Assembly (NCBI RefSeq): GCF_036324505.1
Contig: NC_086365.1
Coordinates: forward strand, 7,064,655-7,128,654
Length of the DNA: 64,000 nt
Source: Eleginops maclovinus
Taxonomy: Eukaryota; Chordata; Actinopteri; Perciformes; Eleginopidae
Direction: 5' to 3'
Of this stretch, positions 1 to 12,700 are shown piece after piece (position 1 is the stretch's first letter; each line of letters opens with the position of its first letter). A program made the position numbers and the translations under genes. The notes under the pieces were generated by a model. That model had not been told where the DNA came from, searched no databases, and saw only the letters and a program-made list of their open reading frames with translations.

Positions 1-3000
1 ACGGCAGCCTGAGCCAAAACACACAGATGCCTGTTTAGTGCTGCACGGTGGGCTGGAAATTGAACATGGAAGTATAATTCTAGGTGTCTGTTTGTTGATT
101 TAAAACACCGGTGAACCTTCTGCCTGTGCGGCTTCATCAACACTCCCCCACTTCAGAGGGGATTTTTATTTCCTCCCCCCCTCTGGCTGAGGCAATTGTT
201 CCCATCGAGAATGAGGAAAATATTTTGTATTTGGTTTAGCTCTATCCTCTGTGTACTATGTCTGTCGGGGACTATTTCACAAAGTCTTTTTAGTTAATGT
301 GTAACTTCACCATCAACACTGCATCAAAGTAGGTTTGCAGTCAAGTTGCTAGGTAACACGACGCCTCCTAAGACTGTGCTGTTATTTCTGAAAACTACGT
401 CAGGTTTTTTCACTCCTCTAAGAATAAACACTGTTCTCACAAGCTGCTTTGTTAGACAGATAAGCTGAGGAATCTGGCCTAAATAATGCTAAAATATCAT
501 CATCTAATTTATCAAGGAGAGCGCATCTCAAAATAGAGAAACCTACTGTAGATGTGAGACACAAAATGGAACTGAAACTACATAAAATAGAGCAGAAAAT
601 AAGGGACACGTATCACTCTTCTAAAAACGCAAGAACACAACATGACAATGTAATGGTTGCAGAGTGATGACGCATGTGAGCCTCTTAGGTAGAGTCCAAA
701 CAAATTCCTGAGTGCTTTTACCTCCGGAGCATAAAAGCACCAAAGCCCCACTGTCCCTCTGGAGTAATTTTCACACTGGGGGTCAACTTGACACCGCGTT
801 CCTGTAATTGAAGCCGGGCCCTTTCGGCACATCGCCAACTTACGCTCTTTCTTTTTTAAAACCTCACTCAACCAATCATCTTGAGAAAAGGAACAGAATG
901 ACAGCATTTTAAGTCATTTTTTCACTGGTTTCTTAGCACACCATGTCCCCTGGCAGTTAAGGTGAAAAAGCAGCAGGGCATCTACTCTCAGTAATAGCAG
1001 TGAGGCAGCACGAGCAAATAAAAGTTTGGCCCTCAGAGGCGAGGACGAGAAGTTGCTACACTCCTTAATGATGTTGAGTCAGATAAAAAAAAAATACACC
1101 TCAAAGCTTGTTGATTGCGATCTGTCCACCAAAAGAATGTGGACAAATAGCTTCCTAATGAATGTTTTGATTCAAACAATTGGCTTTTCTTAAGCTGTTT
1201 ACTGAGAGCAGCAGAGAGCCAGAACTGAGTACATTTTAATTTCCGTTTAATTATCGTAAATAATATTGGTTTTGCAATTTAACATAATGGCATATTTTCT
1301 TTATGTTATGCAGCCCTGCTTTCTGTTCATGCACTGTGTGAACTACAGTATGAGCTTTGAGATATTCAAGAGACTAACCTTTGTGACCTTTACTTCCTGA
1401 AATAAAATGATTAATACTGAATCATTCTCTTGGACCATTGACATGAACTATTCACACTTATATTGTGAACGTCAATGTTATAGTAGTTTGCATGTGAGCG
1501 TTTAATAATACATATTTTATTTAGAAAAATGCCAGGAAAGGAAAAACCTCCAAAAACATTTTCATTATATCAGCAAGTGGGTTCAACCACTTTCGCTCTC
1601 ATAATATTCCCAAAGAATAACACTACGAGTCGCTGGCATTACACAGGTGCATCCGGCTCTTTTGCTGTCACCATGGAGACGACCCCCCTCTGGCCTACTT
1701 TAGTAAGCCTGCCCTCCCAAGCACATCAACATGAATGCAGTTCACACAGTGCTGCGCAAAAGCACACACACCTGCTCTCGCATCATGATTTACATTCTGC
1801 TGCGGTGAACCTGAGGAGGGTCGAATACATGATCTCTTCAGACATTTTTAGTCATAATAACATCTACTTATCGCCCGCTGGGCCGAAGGACTCATGCTAC
1901 AGGGTTGTTCAGACATGATGCGCGTGAAGGTCAGAAAAGCCTCATTTTTCTAGCACTCTTCACATAATGTACATGTAGAAGACTTGACGTTAAGAGTAAA
2001 ACCACATAAGATTCTATAAAAAAACTGTTTGTGTTATACTTTAAGAAACCATAGCATCGTCACATATAAATTGTATTCATTTTATTCTGATTTGTGCGGG
2101 GTTTATAGTCGTTTTACAGTTTTTGTATTAACCTATTGGTGGCCTTGAGTCCATAAGCTTCACAACTATCTCAAAATATGGAAGAAAACCCATTTTGTAC
2201 AATATATTTTAACAAATATTCTGTGAAGTCAGCCTTATCCTGTAGCTCATAATGTGAGTACTTATTTTAGTACTTCTAATACATCTGAATTGCACACCAC
2301 AATTCAAGGAATAAATCAAATTATTAAAAGCAAATAGCATGCTTTCCGCTCCTGGTTGTGAAATGTGCTGCACACAAAACGTTGCTACTACTGAGGTCAA
2401 CAAATGATGTTTCATGTGGAGTTTCTCTGTTTCCTTGAAAAGCAGCTGTATATCTTGACTGAACTGGTAAAGCAGTTGTCCAGCTTGATCTTATCCTAGA
2501 TCTTTTTTCTCTAATGATAAAGCCACCTTCCCTCCTCTCAAACTGACTGTTTAGGGTACCCGGGCCAGTGTGGTGCTTCAGGCATGTGTATGAATAACAG
2601 TCATGTTGCTTCATGCAGCTATAGGAGTATTTCCTCCAGTGGATGGACAAACCATTGTGGGAAATTACAGAGAATGAGATAAGAATCAGCCATCCTTAGT
2701 CAAGATGGAGCCCACTCTCAAATGGCGGTCTGCCAAACAAGAGCACAGCCATCTCTCCTGCTCTGGCAGCTGCACAGCCCACCAGACACATGTCCACATC
2801 CATCATGATCATATGTGACCTAGACTGGTCTTCTCCATGAACAATGTTTATATGGAGGCAGTAGTACACATGTAGTGACACTATAAACATTGGCCCAGCC
2901 AGCATCAGCCTGTGTATCAGCATGTACGCACTACCTGGGAATACTCACGCGTTGGAATTAAACCTTTGCATAAGTTGTGTTGAGGTTTATAAATGGTAAC

Positions 3001-5780
3001 TAGCTGCAAAACAACATAAATACTGTCCATTTGGAAGATACCATTAGATACCATCATTTCCTCTACAATCTAGGCTCCTGATTATGGTATGTATAGAATG
3101 TTTAATGAACATTGTTTGAGTCAAACCAACGTAAAGCTTTCTGATGCTATACTCGCTAGAGAGCACACAAATATGTACTCATCCATGACTGGAAGTAGTC
3201 CCTAGCATCCCACATTTCTTCCTGTTTAACAAGAATGTGATACTCCTTCAGCACACCCAGTTATGATGGCAGTTACATTCCTTACAAAAGGATTTTACAA
3301 ATGAAATGTGTTGTATTCATAGAAAGTGTTGGCTTTAGAGACACATTAGCTGGTATCCGCTGAGTGGGAATGTAGGGTCATTTGAAGACCCTACATAATA
3401 AATATACAATGAAATAACACACAACCAAAACCGAGAGTTTGCAAAAACTAGCTCAACAGCTTACCTAAAAAACTGTATTCATTTGAGAGCCACAGAAACT
3501 CTGAATCATTTTGCTTTGGTTGGCCTCAGATACCTGAGAGCTGCAACTCATCCCCAAAGTTTCTCCTTCTCACTGACAGCGAGTCACCCCCAAAGTACCT
3601 TGACACAGTGAGTAAACAAGCCTGCCTCTGTTCATCAGGGTAATCTTGTTTGCTCAGAGGGCAGCAGCACACTGCCACAGGAATAAAGCCCCATGCCGGA
3701 GATATTGTGATCCCAGTGTTCATGCCTTTAAAGGAGAAGGGGTGGAGTGGCCTTGCAATCGGGCATGTGTGCACACAAGTCTGTCTGACGTCACTGGAGA
3801 TGAAGGCTAACCTGCAAAGCTTCATCACAAAAACTCTAGGAAGCACAAGTAAAACTGAACAGCCAGAGAATGTAGAAAGGCGAAAATAACCACTGACTGT
3901 GAAAGCTCTGTTGTTAGGATTTAAGATGGCCTCTAGCTTGAATACACAAGTTAATACGTTTTGTGCTTCCAATTACTAACCTTTTTGTTAAAACTAACCC
4001 CTGACTGCTGTAATTTGAAAAGACTGCCTCCACATGTGGGGAGCTTAGCTTTCAAAGTGATCTCTGGGGTTCATAATTACTCTCCCAGTGAGCCGCCATC
4101 GGAAGCAGAAGGAGAGTATTGCAAATGTGTCACGACAGAATAACTCATCCACCAGCGCCACAGCTGCTGCAGAGTATACATTTTACCCAGGTGCTGCATT
4201 TCTCCATTTAAGACGTGATTCAAACTATTCGGTGCGAATAACCGCAGGCCGGGATGCTGTGACTGTAGATAGGGGGGGTAAGAGTCACATAGGAATAATG
4301 AGTTTTTCTTGCAAAAACAGAAGTCTCGGTCTCAAGTCACAGCTTCACTGGGTGTCGTGTTTCTTATTCGTTCCACTGTCGGGTGTCAGTCCCTGCACCT
4401 TGTAGCATTTATAGGTTACCAATTCAATATTTTCAGCAAACTGAGTGCAGCATGGAATAAAACCGTATTATTGAAAACAGGACGACATTTCTGGGTTGCA
4501 CCAAAGGGGAAAAGACTACACATAGAGAGAAGAGAGATTAAATGGAACAGAGTTTTAGTGTGTGACGTCCTATCTTATTTTGAAAAAATATAATCCTCAT
4601 TACCTGCTAACTTCATTGTTTTGCTGGGTTTCTGTTACAATTATAAGTCAGGTGGGTAGGAGGACGTAACAAAATAGCAGTTAGCCGCCATGATTCCTCG
4701 AGACATACTGTACAAAGGCAGTGTAGCTTAAGCTTTAAATATCTTCACAGTCTGCCCATTGGAAGTGTCTCACTTTGAGCAGATGGTAATCCTGGTGGAG
4801 ACCTATGCACATGGAGATCTGCCTTATGTACATGTACAGTGGAGCACAGTGTGAAGCATGGTGGTTGCTAAGCACTACAGTTAACTGTTGAATGTTTGGA
4901 GACACATGGATGGAATTCCATAAACACAATTCTCTTTTAACACAAAGCCTTCGAAACTAAGCCAAACTGAAGGAGAATAAGACATTTTCAGGGCATTAAT
5001 ACCAGTTTCCTGTTAAGCTATGCAGCTCAGTATAAGTAGTGCATGCTTTAAAGTCTGTTTCTGCTCTTTCCAGAAAAACAGTCAGGATTTTAAAACTTAA
5101 ATACTCAAAGTTGAGCATTATGTCTTCCATCAACCCAAATGCTGGTTTTTGCCTGGTGTAAAGCGTGCATACATAATACATAACACATTCTGGTGTTTTA
5201 AATCACACTCAGTTAAGTGTTGAAAGTTGTTACTGTTGTGTCTCCACATCATTCAAACATCTGGACCCAGCTGACATATCTGGGGCTCTGCTTTCCGCCC
5301 GGCTGCCTGTCAGAGCGGAGAAACACTCTTTTGATTGGCAGGTGAAACTCTTCAAGGTCAGTTTGCTCTACAGCTCGTCCTCTCAGTGTAGATTACTGTA
5401 GTAATATCTCTCCTGTCGAGTGTCTCCCTCCCCTCCCCCTCGACTGCTTCTCAGTCTACTCTCAGATCTAAAGATTGTGTCCTTGCCTCCTCACCATGTC
5501 GTTACATAAGCTACCCCACAGTTTGTTGAGCATGGAGATTGGGCTGTATGTCACATTTGCCATATCTCCGAGGCTGTGAGGCAAATGCATATGCATGTTG
5601 TTCCTGCTGGTGGTATCAGCGGTGCTGGCTGAGGAAAGGCAATGGGATGTGGTTAAATGATTGCATCATGAAAAAATAACCACATCCGACTGGGGTCTCT
5701 ATTCTTCACTGGATTTGCATCATTTACGTTGGCTTTTACCACAGATTATTTTCAAATGATCTTTTCTGAAGTCCATTTAT
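1..5780. other. No gene recognised
   Basis: AT-rich non-coding sequence. Open frames reach only about 150 codons at most and show no domain or splice context. No repeat family is recognised. Confidence 0.6.
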
Positions 5781-5935
5781 GATCAGAATCAGAATTCCTT
5801 TATTCGTCCCACAGAGGGGGGAATTTACATTGTTACAGCAAAGTAAGGACACAGACAAAACATACAACACTATTAAATAAAGAGCAAGCACATAATAATT
5901 AAAATAAAAAGAAGGCAGCCAGTAATAACAATCAT
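5781..5935 (-). mobile_element. LINE 3' end fragment (L2-like fish family)
   Basis: On the minus strand the fragment ends in GACGAATAAAGGAATTCTGATTCTGATC, typical of the 3' tails of fish L2/CR1-type elements that end in short tandem units. The upstream part (5820-5935) is AT-rich and 5'-truncated. No coding region of the element is present. Confidence 0.6.
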
Positions 5936-8189
5936 TTTAACTAGGTTCATATTACACATAAGTGTTATTGCACAGACGTGGTGTCACACTCTTTGTTTGA
6001 CAGAAACTAACTGGGTGGAATTAAGTCAATCTGTGTAAACTGTCAGCTTCATGTGTAGCTGATTGAGAGCTATAGCCTTATGGACCCAGGGAGATGTAAA
6101 AGAGTGACCAGCGAGTGCAAAAAAAAGTGACGAGCAGAAGGATTGGAGGAGAAAAATGAGAAAAAACACAGCAGGAAACAGGAACTGTGTTCTATGAAGC
6201 CTCACAAAGGGACTTGTGCAGATGGCTGCTGAAAGCCACAAAAGCAAATACTGAGTTGCTAGCGAGTAATGTCACGATGACATGCTCATTGTATACCCAT
6301 CATGCTATTTGTTATGCATGCATATTTACCAGCTCATTTCAAATGGTGACGCATCATTGATTCGTGCACAGGATTTTTTTTGTGACTCTGTCATGACAGG
6401 CTGCACCTTGTTTGTGATTTACATGGGAGAACAGCTGGAGAGTGTCGAGAGCAGCCCATCAGTGCCCAATAGGATGCAATTTATGACTATATGAGATGTT
6501 ATTAGGAGAAATTAAAAAGGCAGACATTGTCAACAAGCATAACATGTTGCTCTGGTTTTTAACTGTACTTCAAGGAAACATTAGATATGATTTTCATCTA
6601 AAAAAGGATGGATGGATAAAAAGCTGCTTTTTGTTTACAGTTTTACTCTTTAAAATGCTACTGAAATACTACTAAATGAGAAAGGTATCTTAATGTATAT
6701 TAGGACCCTTTTATAATTCTCAATGGGTATAATTTGTTACTGATCATTTTAAGTGATCCATCCAAACAATGCATTAGAAGTTGTATTGAATGTGTCCAGT
6801 GCTATTTAAAATGGAATGTATTTACTTTTTCACTTTACACCCTAATTGTGTGTTTTCTGATGGGTGTATTGAAATATGAATGAATGCCCTGCCTGCAAAT
6901 TATTTTCTTTTATACTCCCGCCAGAGAGGTAAGAGGTAATGTGTGATCAGTTGGCAGTTAAAGACACTTTTCACAGTTTGAGGGGGAGAATAACAGGGCA
7001 ATCATCAGCAGTCATACTGCATTCACTCAACTTCAGCGCAGAGTGGTGTTTATAGTCTCATCTCATACTGTGCTGCCGGACTATTTTTCTAATGTGTGGG
7101 TCGTTAAAGCAGGGTTTTTAATTGATTTTGGTAAAACATGAATATTCATGGTCCGCAGAGGATGATTCAAATTAAATAAGTGAGCCAAGATAGCCTTCAG
7201 ACTACACCGTCTGAAGGCTATCTTCAATACATGAAAGAGGTTTGAGGTTAGGTAATTATTTGTTTCAGACTCTGAGAAAGTGGAAAAAATTGTACAATTC
7301 TTAAAACTAATACATCTCTGAACTATCTCTTCAACCAAATCACACATATTAGGCTTTCTATGTATTTTCTATCACATGTTTTGTAATATTCTTTCATCTT
7401 TGACATGTAAATGCCTGCCTACCACTTTGAAAACCTTTGATTTAGGTCATATATTATACTACCACATGTAGGCCTTAGATATCTCCTGACCAACAAAAAG
7501 ATCAACCAATGGTGGTGGTTATTTATAGTCTCTAGATGGGTATAGTTCATATTTACCAACAGTTAAAGTTCTGAATAGTTGTCTTGAATACAAATGGCTG
7601 GATAACACATCCAGCATTTCAAATACCAAACATATTGTTTTTCAATGCCATACAACAAATATTTGCCATCTCTTCCATTCAATGAACTCAAAAATGACTA
7701 TTTCACTCCAGCCTCAATCATTTGAGTACTCCCCATTTTAAAGAATTGTCTGGCATAATCAGCCTTGTACAACAAAATAGTGAGTGCACACAGCACCCAG
7801 ACCCCACACCCCCACCCGGGCAAACTGTAAAGCCTCCCACACCTCCACAGCAGGCAGCATCTGTCCGGAGGAGATCCCCAGCTGCTCTCTGTCCCAGGTT
7901 TCCATCACACGGATGCTCCCCACTGGCAGTTCTCGGAATATGGCCAATTGTCTGTGAGAACAGTCCATCGATAATGGATATCTGCCACTCCACCACAGAC
8001 ATGCATGCATTACTGAGGTTATGGAACAATAAACAGGGGCAAAATATAGGCTTATTCATCGGTCTCTGGATACAGCACACTGTGCACTTTGATTCTTCAA
8101 AGATTCAAATGTGAATACGGCCCTTTGTCTTCTGTAGCTGCAGACTATTTATTTGGACCTAGCTTTCACACAAACTCTTTGAATGCTCC
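5936..8189. other. No gene recognised
   Basis: Non-coding. It contains the 7187-7224 inverted repeat and overlapping short frames at 7718-8114, which are shadows of each other on opposite strands and match nothing I know. Confidence 0.6.
7187..7224. repeat. Perfect 16-bp inverted repeat with 6-base loop
   Basis: AAGATAGCCTTCAGAC, then TACACC, then GTCTGAAGGCTATCTT. The arms are fully complementary. No T-run follows and no gene adjoins it, so it is not a bacterial-type terminator; its origin is unknown. Confidence 0.9.
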
Positions 8190-8262
8190 CTTTCCGTTAA
8201 ATTGTTCCCTTTCCTTTCCTTCTACATGCAAACTAACTTGGTAATAAACCTGATTCTGATTG
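8190..8262 (+). mobile_element. LINE 3' end fragment
   Basis: AATAAACCTGATTCTGATT at 8242-8260 resembles the 3' tail of fish CR1/L2-type retrotransposons. Only a short truncated 3' end is recognisable; its left edge is uncertain. Confidence 0.45.
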
Positions 8263-8409
8263 AGAAGTGAAAAAAATGTTGGCGTTTTTAATCCTAAATA
8301 TCCAAAAATGATACAGAGTACATTTGTCATTCAACCCTCATGCCTATTGTGTTTTGCTAATTTTGGCTTTTTACATGTTTTTTTTCTAAATGATTTTTCA
8401 TTTTACTAG

Positions 8410-8830
8410 AGCTGACATTCTTATGATTGATGAAGATGTCAAGGCTAGAGAGCAGAGTACCCACATGCTGAAGACCGCTTCTTTAAATACAAGTCCTTTA
8501 TTGGCGATTGGCCAAGAATTGACGGAGCTGGGCCAAGGAAAACAAGACAAAAAACAGAAACTCTCTCTGAAAATAAACATCCAACATCAAGAAAAACAGA
8601 ACTCAAAGACTAATCACAAGAACAAGATACAGGTGGGGAGGGAGGAGAAACACAGGAGCACCAGGGGAACACAATCAGGTAACCAAACGGAAGGGAACAG
8701 GAAGTAACAAGGGAGGTGACCATTTTTTAAAATAAAACAGGAAAACATAGACAGATTTCGACATGACAAAATGAAACAAGGACAACTAATACGGATCGTA
8801 ACAGACGTTTCAATAAACCAATCAAAAATT
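8410..8830. repeat. Possible interspersed repeat remnant
   Basis: The sequence is purine/A-rich, with phrases such as GGGGAACACAATCAGGTAAC and ATGACAAAATGAAACAAGGA. These recall the end regions of interspersed repeats common in fish genomes. The family is not identified and no coding domain is visible. Confidence 0.3.
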
Positions 8831-9712
8831 GCAGGACATCTCTTCAAAAAACCCATGGAAGTATCTCAGGGACACCTGGAGCTTCCTGTGATGAATGGTT
8901 TTGATTAATTTTATACAAACGACGCACTTCTCTTCATTCCAATCCTTTAGATCTGAGTGGCTGTCAGTGAGTGTAGAGAAGCGTTGAAAGAGACACAGCA
9001 GCAGGCATTTTTGAGTAAAAGGTAAGTTTTTCGGTTTTATTTGTACCAGTATAAACATCAAGCTAATATCTACTATGGAAGTTTAAGGATTGTTGCTTCT
9101 TCTCCAACTTTTATGTTCCACAACTCATCACTTCAGTCCATACCTTGTCTTGAAATGTTGCAGGATGAACAACTTGTTTATTGCTTTAAAGTTTTCTCAC
9201 ATTTCTTGTTGTAAACACACTGGAGTCCCCATGTCGACAAGTTTGGATTCTCTTAAAACTACTTCACTGTGGTGTTGCACTGACGTGGTGGTTTTTATTA
9301 TTGTTTTTATGTTTCTTTGTGAGCTTAATATAAAATGTCTTATACCCAGTGGAATAACTTGTTAGGTGCATTTCAAAATAAAGAAAAGTAAAATGACAGC
9401 TTTGTGGTTGCATTAGAATATTATATTATATATTACACGGATATATTCCTCAGATCGTAGGCATGCCAATTTAGACAATGTGCCACAAGCTTTTCTTCCC
9501 AATCCACTTGGATTAAAATGTGGTTTGGGGAAAAAGTTGTTTTCTCCACGTGGAGTCACTGAAGCTTCTTAATTGCTTATTTTGCTGGTTTGATTAAAGC
9601 TTACCTGACTGGAACATCCTCAGCCTAAACGCAAACTGTACAGTAAACCCAGAAAGGGGCTGTGAATATATGAAATAGAAATGAGCACGTCTGCTTTAAC
9701 CATAAAGGACGA

Positions 9713-9728
9713 TGCTGCTGCTGCTGCT
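9713..9728 (+). repeat. (TGC)n microsatellite, 16 bp
   Basis: Five TGC units. They lie in a short open frame (9681-9950) that I do not regard as a gene. Confidence 0.85.
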
Positions 9729-12700
9729 TGTGGACTGATGCAGATTGCTCTCTGTCAAACGGAGTGTTTCTACCTGTCCAATGCATTTCGGTTGAATCAT
9801 ATCTTATTGATTTCTACCTCATCTCAGAGGGAAATAGAATCACTGTACAATACATCCACCTGTCATTGTACAAGCCGTGTTATCAGGATAGAAAAAAAGG
9901 ATGAATCATTTGTCGTCTGGGACTCTGATGGCAACTGTTTCTCATGCTGAATACTAAGCACAGAGGAAGACTTGGGGCTTTGTTGTCTCCAAACGGCACA
10001 TTCCCACATTAATATTGATATGGAAATGTGTTGAAAGTCACGTGTACATCATGTACTTGGAACCAACTGTCTCTTCATCTCCTGCTGTAATGGCCAATTT
10101 GTTGTTTTAATGAAAGATTTGTCAGAAGCAGGAAAGAAATCACAATCTTTCTCATCATTCAGAACATTCATTTCATTATTTCGCCTGTTTTCACAAAGAC
10201 ATACAACACATCATTTTAGAAATGACCTTTATGTAGGAATACAGACCACTATGTAGAATGAGAAACACTACATTTTTCATCCTATCTGACTTAGTGCCAT
10301 TTGTTATGCTTGTGCTATCTCAATCTTTCTATGATCCGTAATACAACTGAAACATTAATCAAATCATCAGTATTCCACGACCAGACCATTAATTGGCAAC
10401 TATTGTAAAATATTGTTTTGTAAAGCCCCAAAATTGCCGTTCTGAGGTGTAAATCTCTGAGTGTGGACATTTAAATATGTCTACATGAGGGCACAAACTC
10501 TTTCAGCTTGCATTTTCCAGTATAGCAAAGCAACGACTTTATCCTTGTTGACTCTGGCGTATGGGTTTTGATATCACACGGTTGTTTCATTTGTACTTTG
10601 CCCAGGTATCAAACCTTACCTGTCAAACTCCATCCCCTCACTCCACACTTCAATGTTAAAGTCTGTATGCAACGCTAGTGCCGGTTCAGGCAGGCTTCAG
10701 TGGCCATTTACTGAGGTGTTGTGACTGATTCTGGCCTTGTTAAATCCTATTTTATTTTGCGAGCGTGGAGCTCTGCCTCCTCCAGGCCTGTGAAGTTGGA
10801 AGACAGGACCGACTGGGGACCCGGAGAGCGGTCCAATTTTTCATCCTTATTGCCTGTGACATATCCAAAGTGGAGAAGTGCTATCCACGGAGAGACAGAG
10901 GAAGGGGGGAAAAGTGAGACGCATGCAGCTCAGGTGGACTTGGAGAAGTGTATTTCTTCTTCCTCCTTCTGTAGTCCCGGGCAGGGCCCCAATTTTCTTT
11001 GCTTAAACAATGCAATTCACCAGGGCAGGCGAGGTTAAACTAAGAGTCCCAGGGTTCCTCGAAAGCCTGCAAGCTTGTTAGTTTAGCCAGAGAATAAACG
11101 AGGGTTTGAAGCTTACAAACAGAGAATAAAGAGTCTGTTAGTGTCTTACTCCATGACACTGGCTAAATAAAGAAGTTACACACCCTCTAACCCCTTAAGC
11201 TTTCTGCAGGCTTCAGCTTCCATCAAATAGCATTTTTTCCTGGGGATGTCCATTGAATTGTCATACTTGTATTTAAAAAAAGACAATTATACAAATGTTC
11301 AAAAGATCATTTTGTTTAAAAGTGCACATTCAATACTTTGCCTATTGTAAGGTTGTAATTTTAGATTGATTTGAGTTTTGGTGTGATTACTTCTTCTCCG
11401 GTGATTATATGCTCTAATCTGATCCTGTGAGTCTGATAACTCATGATTTTTATCAGGTCCTTGAATAATAGCAGTCTTTAAAATTGGAAGGAAGGAATTA
11501 AGCGTTTTGTTTCAATCTCTAAAGAGGTGAATCTGAATTGAGTGAGATCTCTTTGTTTACATGTATGCAGTGTAGTGATGGAGGGCCATGAAGGGCACTC
11601 TCAAGGTGAGTTCTGTAAGGAGGGTGTGACATCAGACCATCAGACAGTGTTTGTGACCCCCCCCCCTTCTTTGCTTTCATTCTCACGGTTGAGATTAAGA
11701 TCTCTTGTTGTAATTATTGTTCTGTGAGGCGGCCTAATTCTGCCAAGTCGATAGCATCGCAGCCGTCAGGTTCCATAGCGGATATCTGGCAGCAGCTCCT
11801 CATGTCCTCTACATGTTCCAGTGGGCTGCAGTGGAAGGTAATGGCAATGTTATGTGATACACGTCTGCTGATCGACTGGCTTCTGGAGAGCTGCCAATCC
11901 ACCCGCTTCCCTCCAGTTATCGCAGAAAGTAGAAAAAGATGATGAAAACAACTGAAAGGAGACAAAAAGAATAAAAGGACAACCCCTGCAGGGCTGGTAT
12001 TTTTAACACCTCATGTACAATAAAGGTATCAATCATTCCACACAAGAAACATACGGGTGTCCGCCTCCCCCCCAAAAAAAACAGGTGGTAGACAGACAGA
12101 GTCAATTTTGCCTAATGAGCAAGTGTGCTGCCGTGTATTCTCTGTTTGGCACAGCAATGTACACGTCTAACCAGACTGACTTCATTAGCACGCAGACATA
12201 GGACAGAAAATGACTTGACAGTACACATTTTTTAAAGAAAATGGATTTTCCTGTGTAGGTATTAGACAAACACCCAGTGGTAATGTACCAAGTGAAAGAT
12301 GAAGATATAATACAATATAATAAGGTAATAGATCAGCAACACAGCAGTTCCATTTGCAACATAAACAAGGACAAATAAGACTGAAACGAGACATAAAACA
12401 TACAATTATTATTTATTTAAGACACTTTAATGACATTTAATCCAGGAATAAACTCCATAGAAGCACAAAGGGAGATTTACTCTCACTTTATTTCATTGTG
12501 GAACTCTATATCTCCCATTTGACGCTTACAATTCATATTTTGGGATCAGAGACAATGATGATGTGTTTTTTTGGTATAGTTGATACATAAAGTTTCCAAT
12601 TTTTTTAGCAGATTTTAATTTGGTTGAACAGTTTTGACTGCAAACATTTATTCTTTGCTAGAGAATAAGCTCTACCCCACAGTCATCACTACCAATAGCA

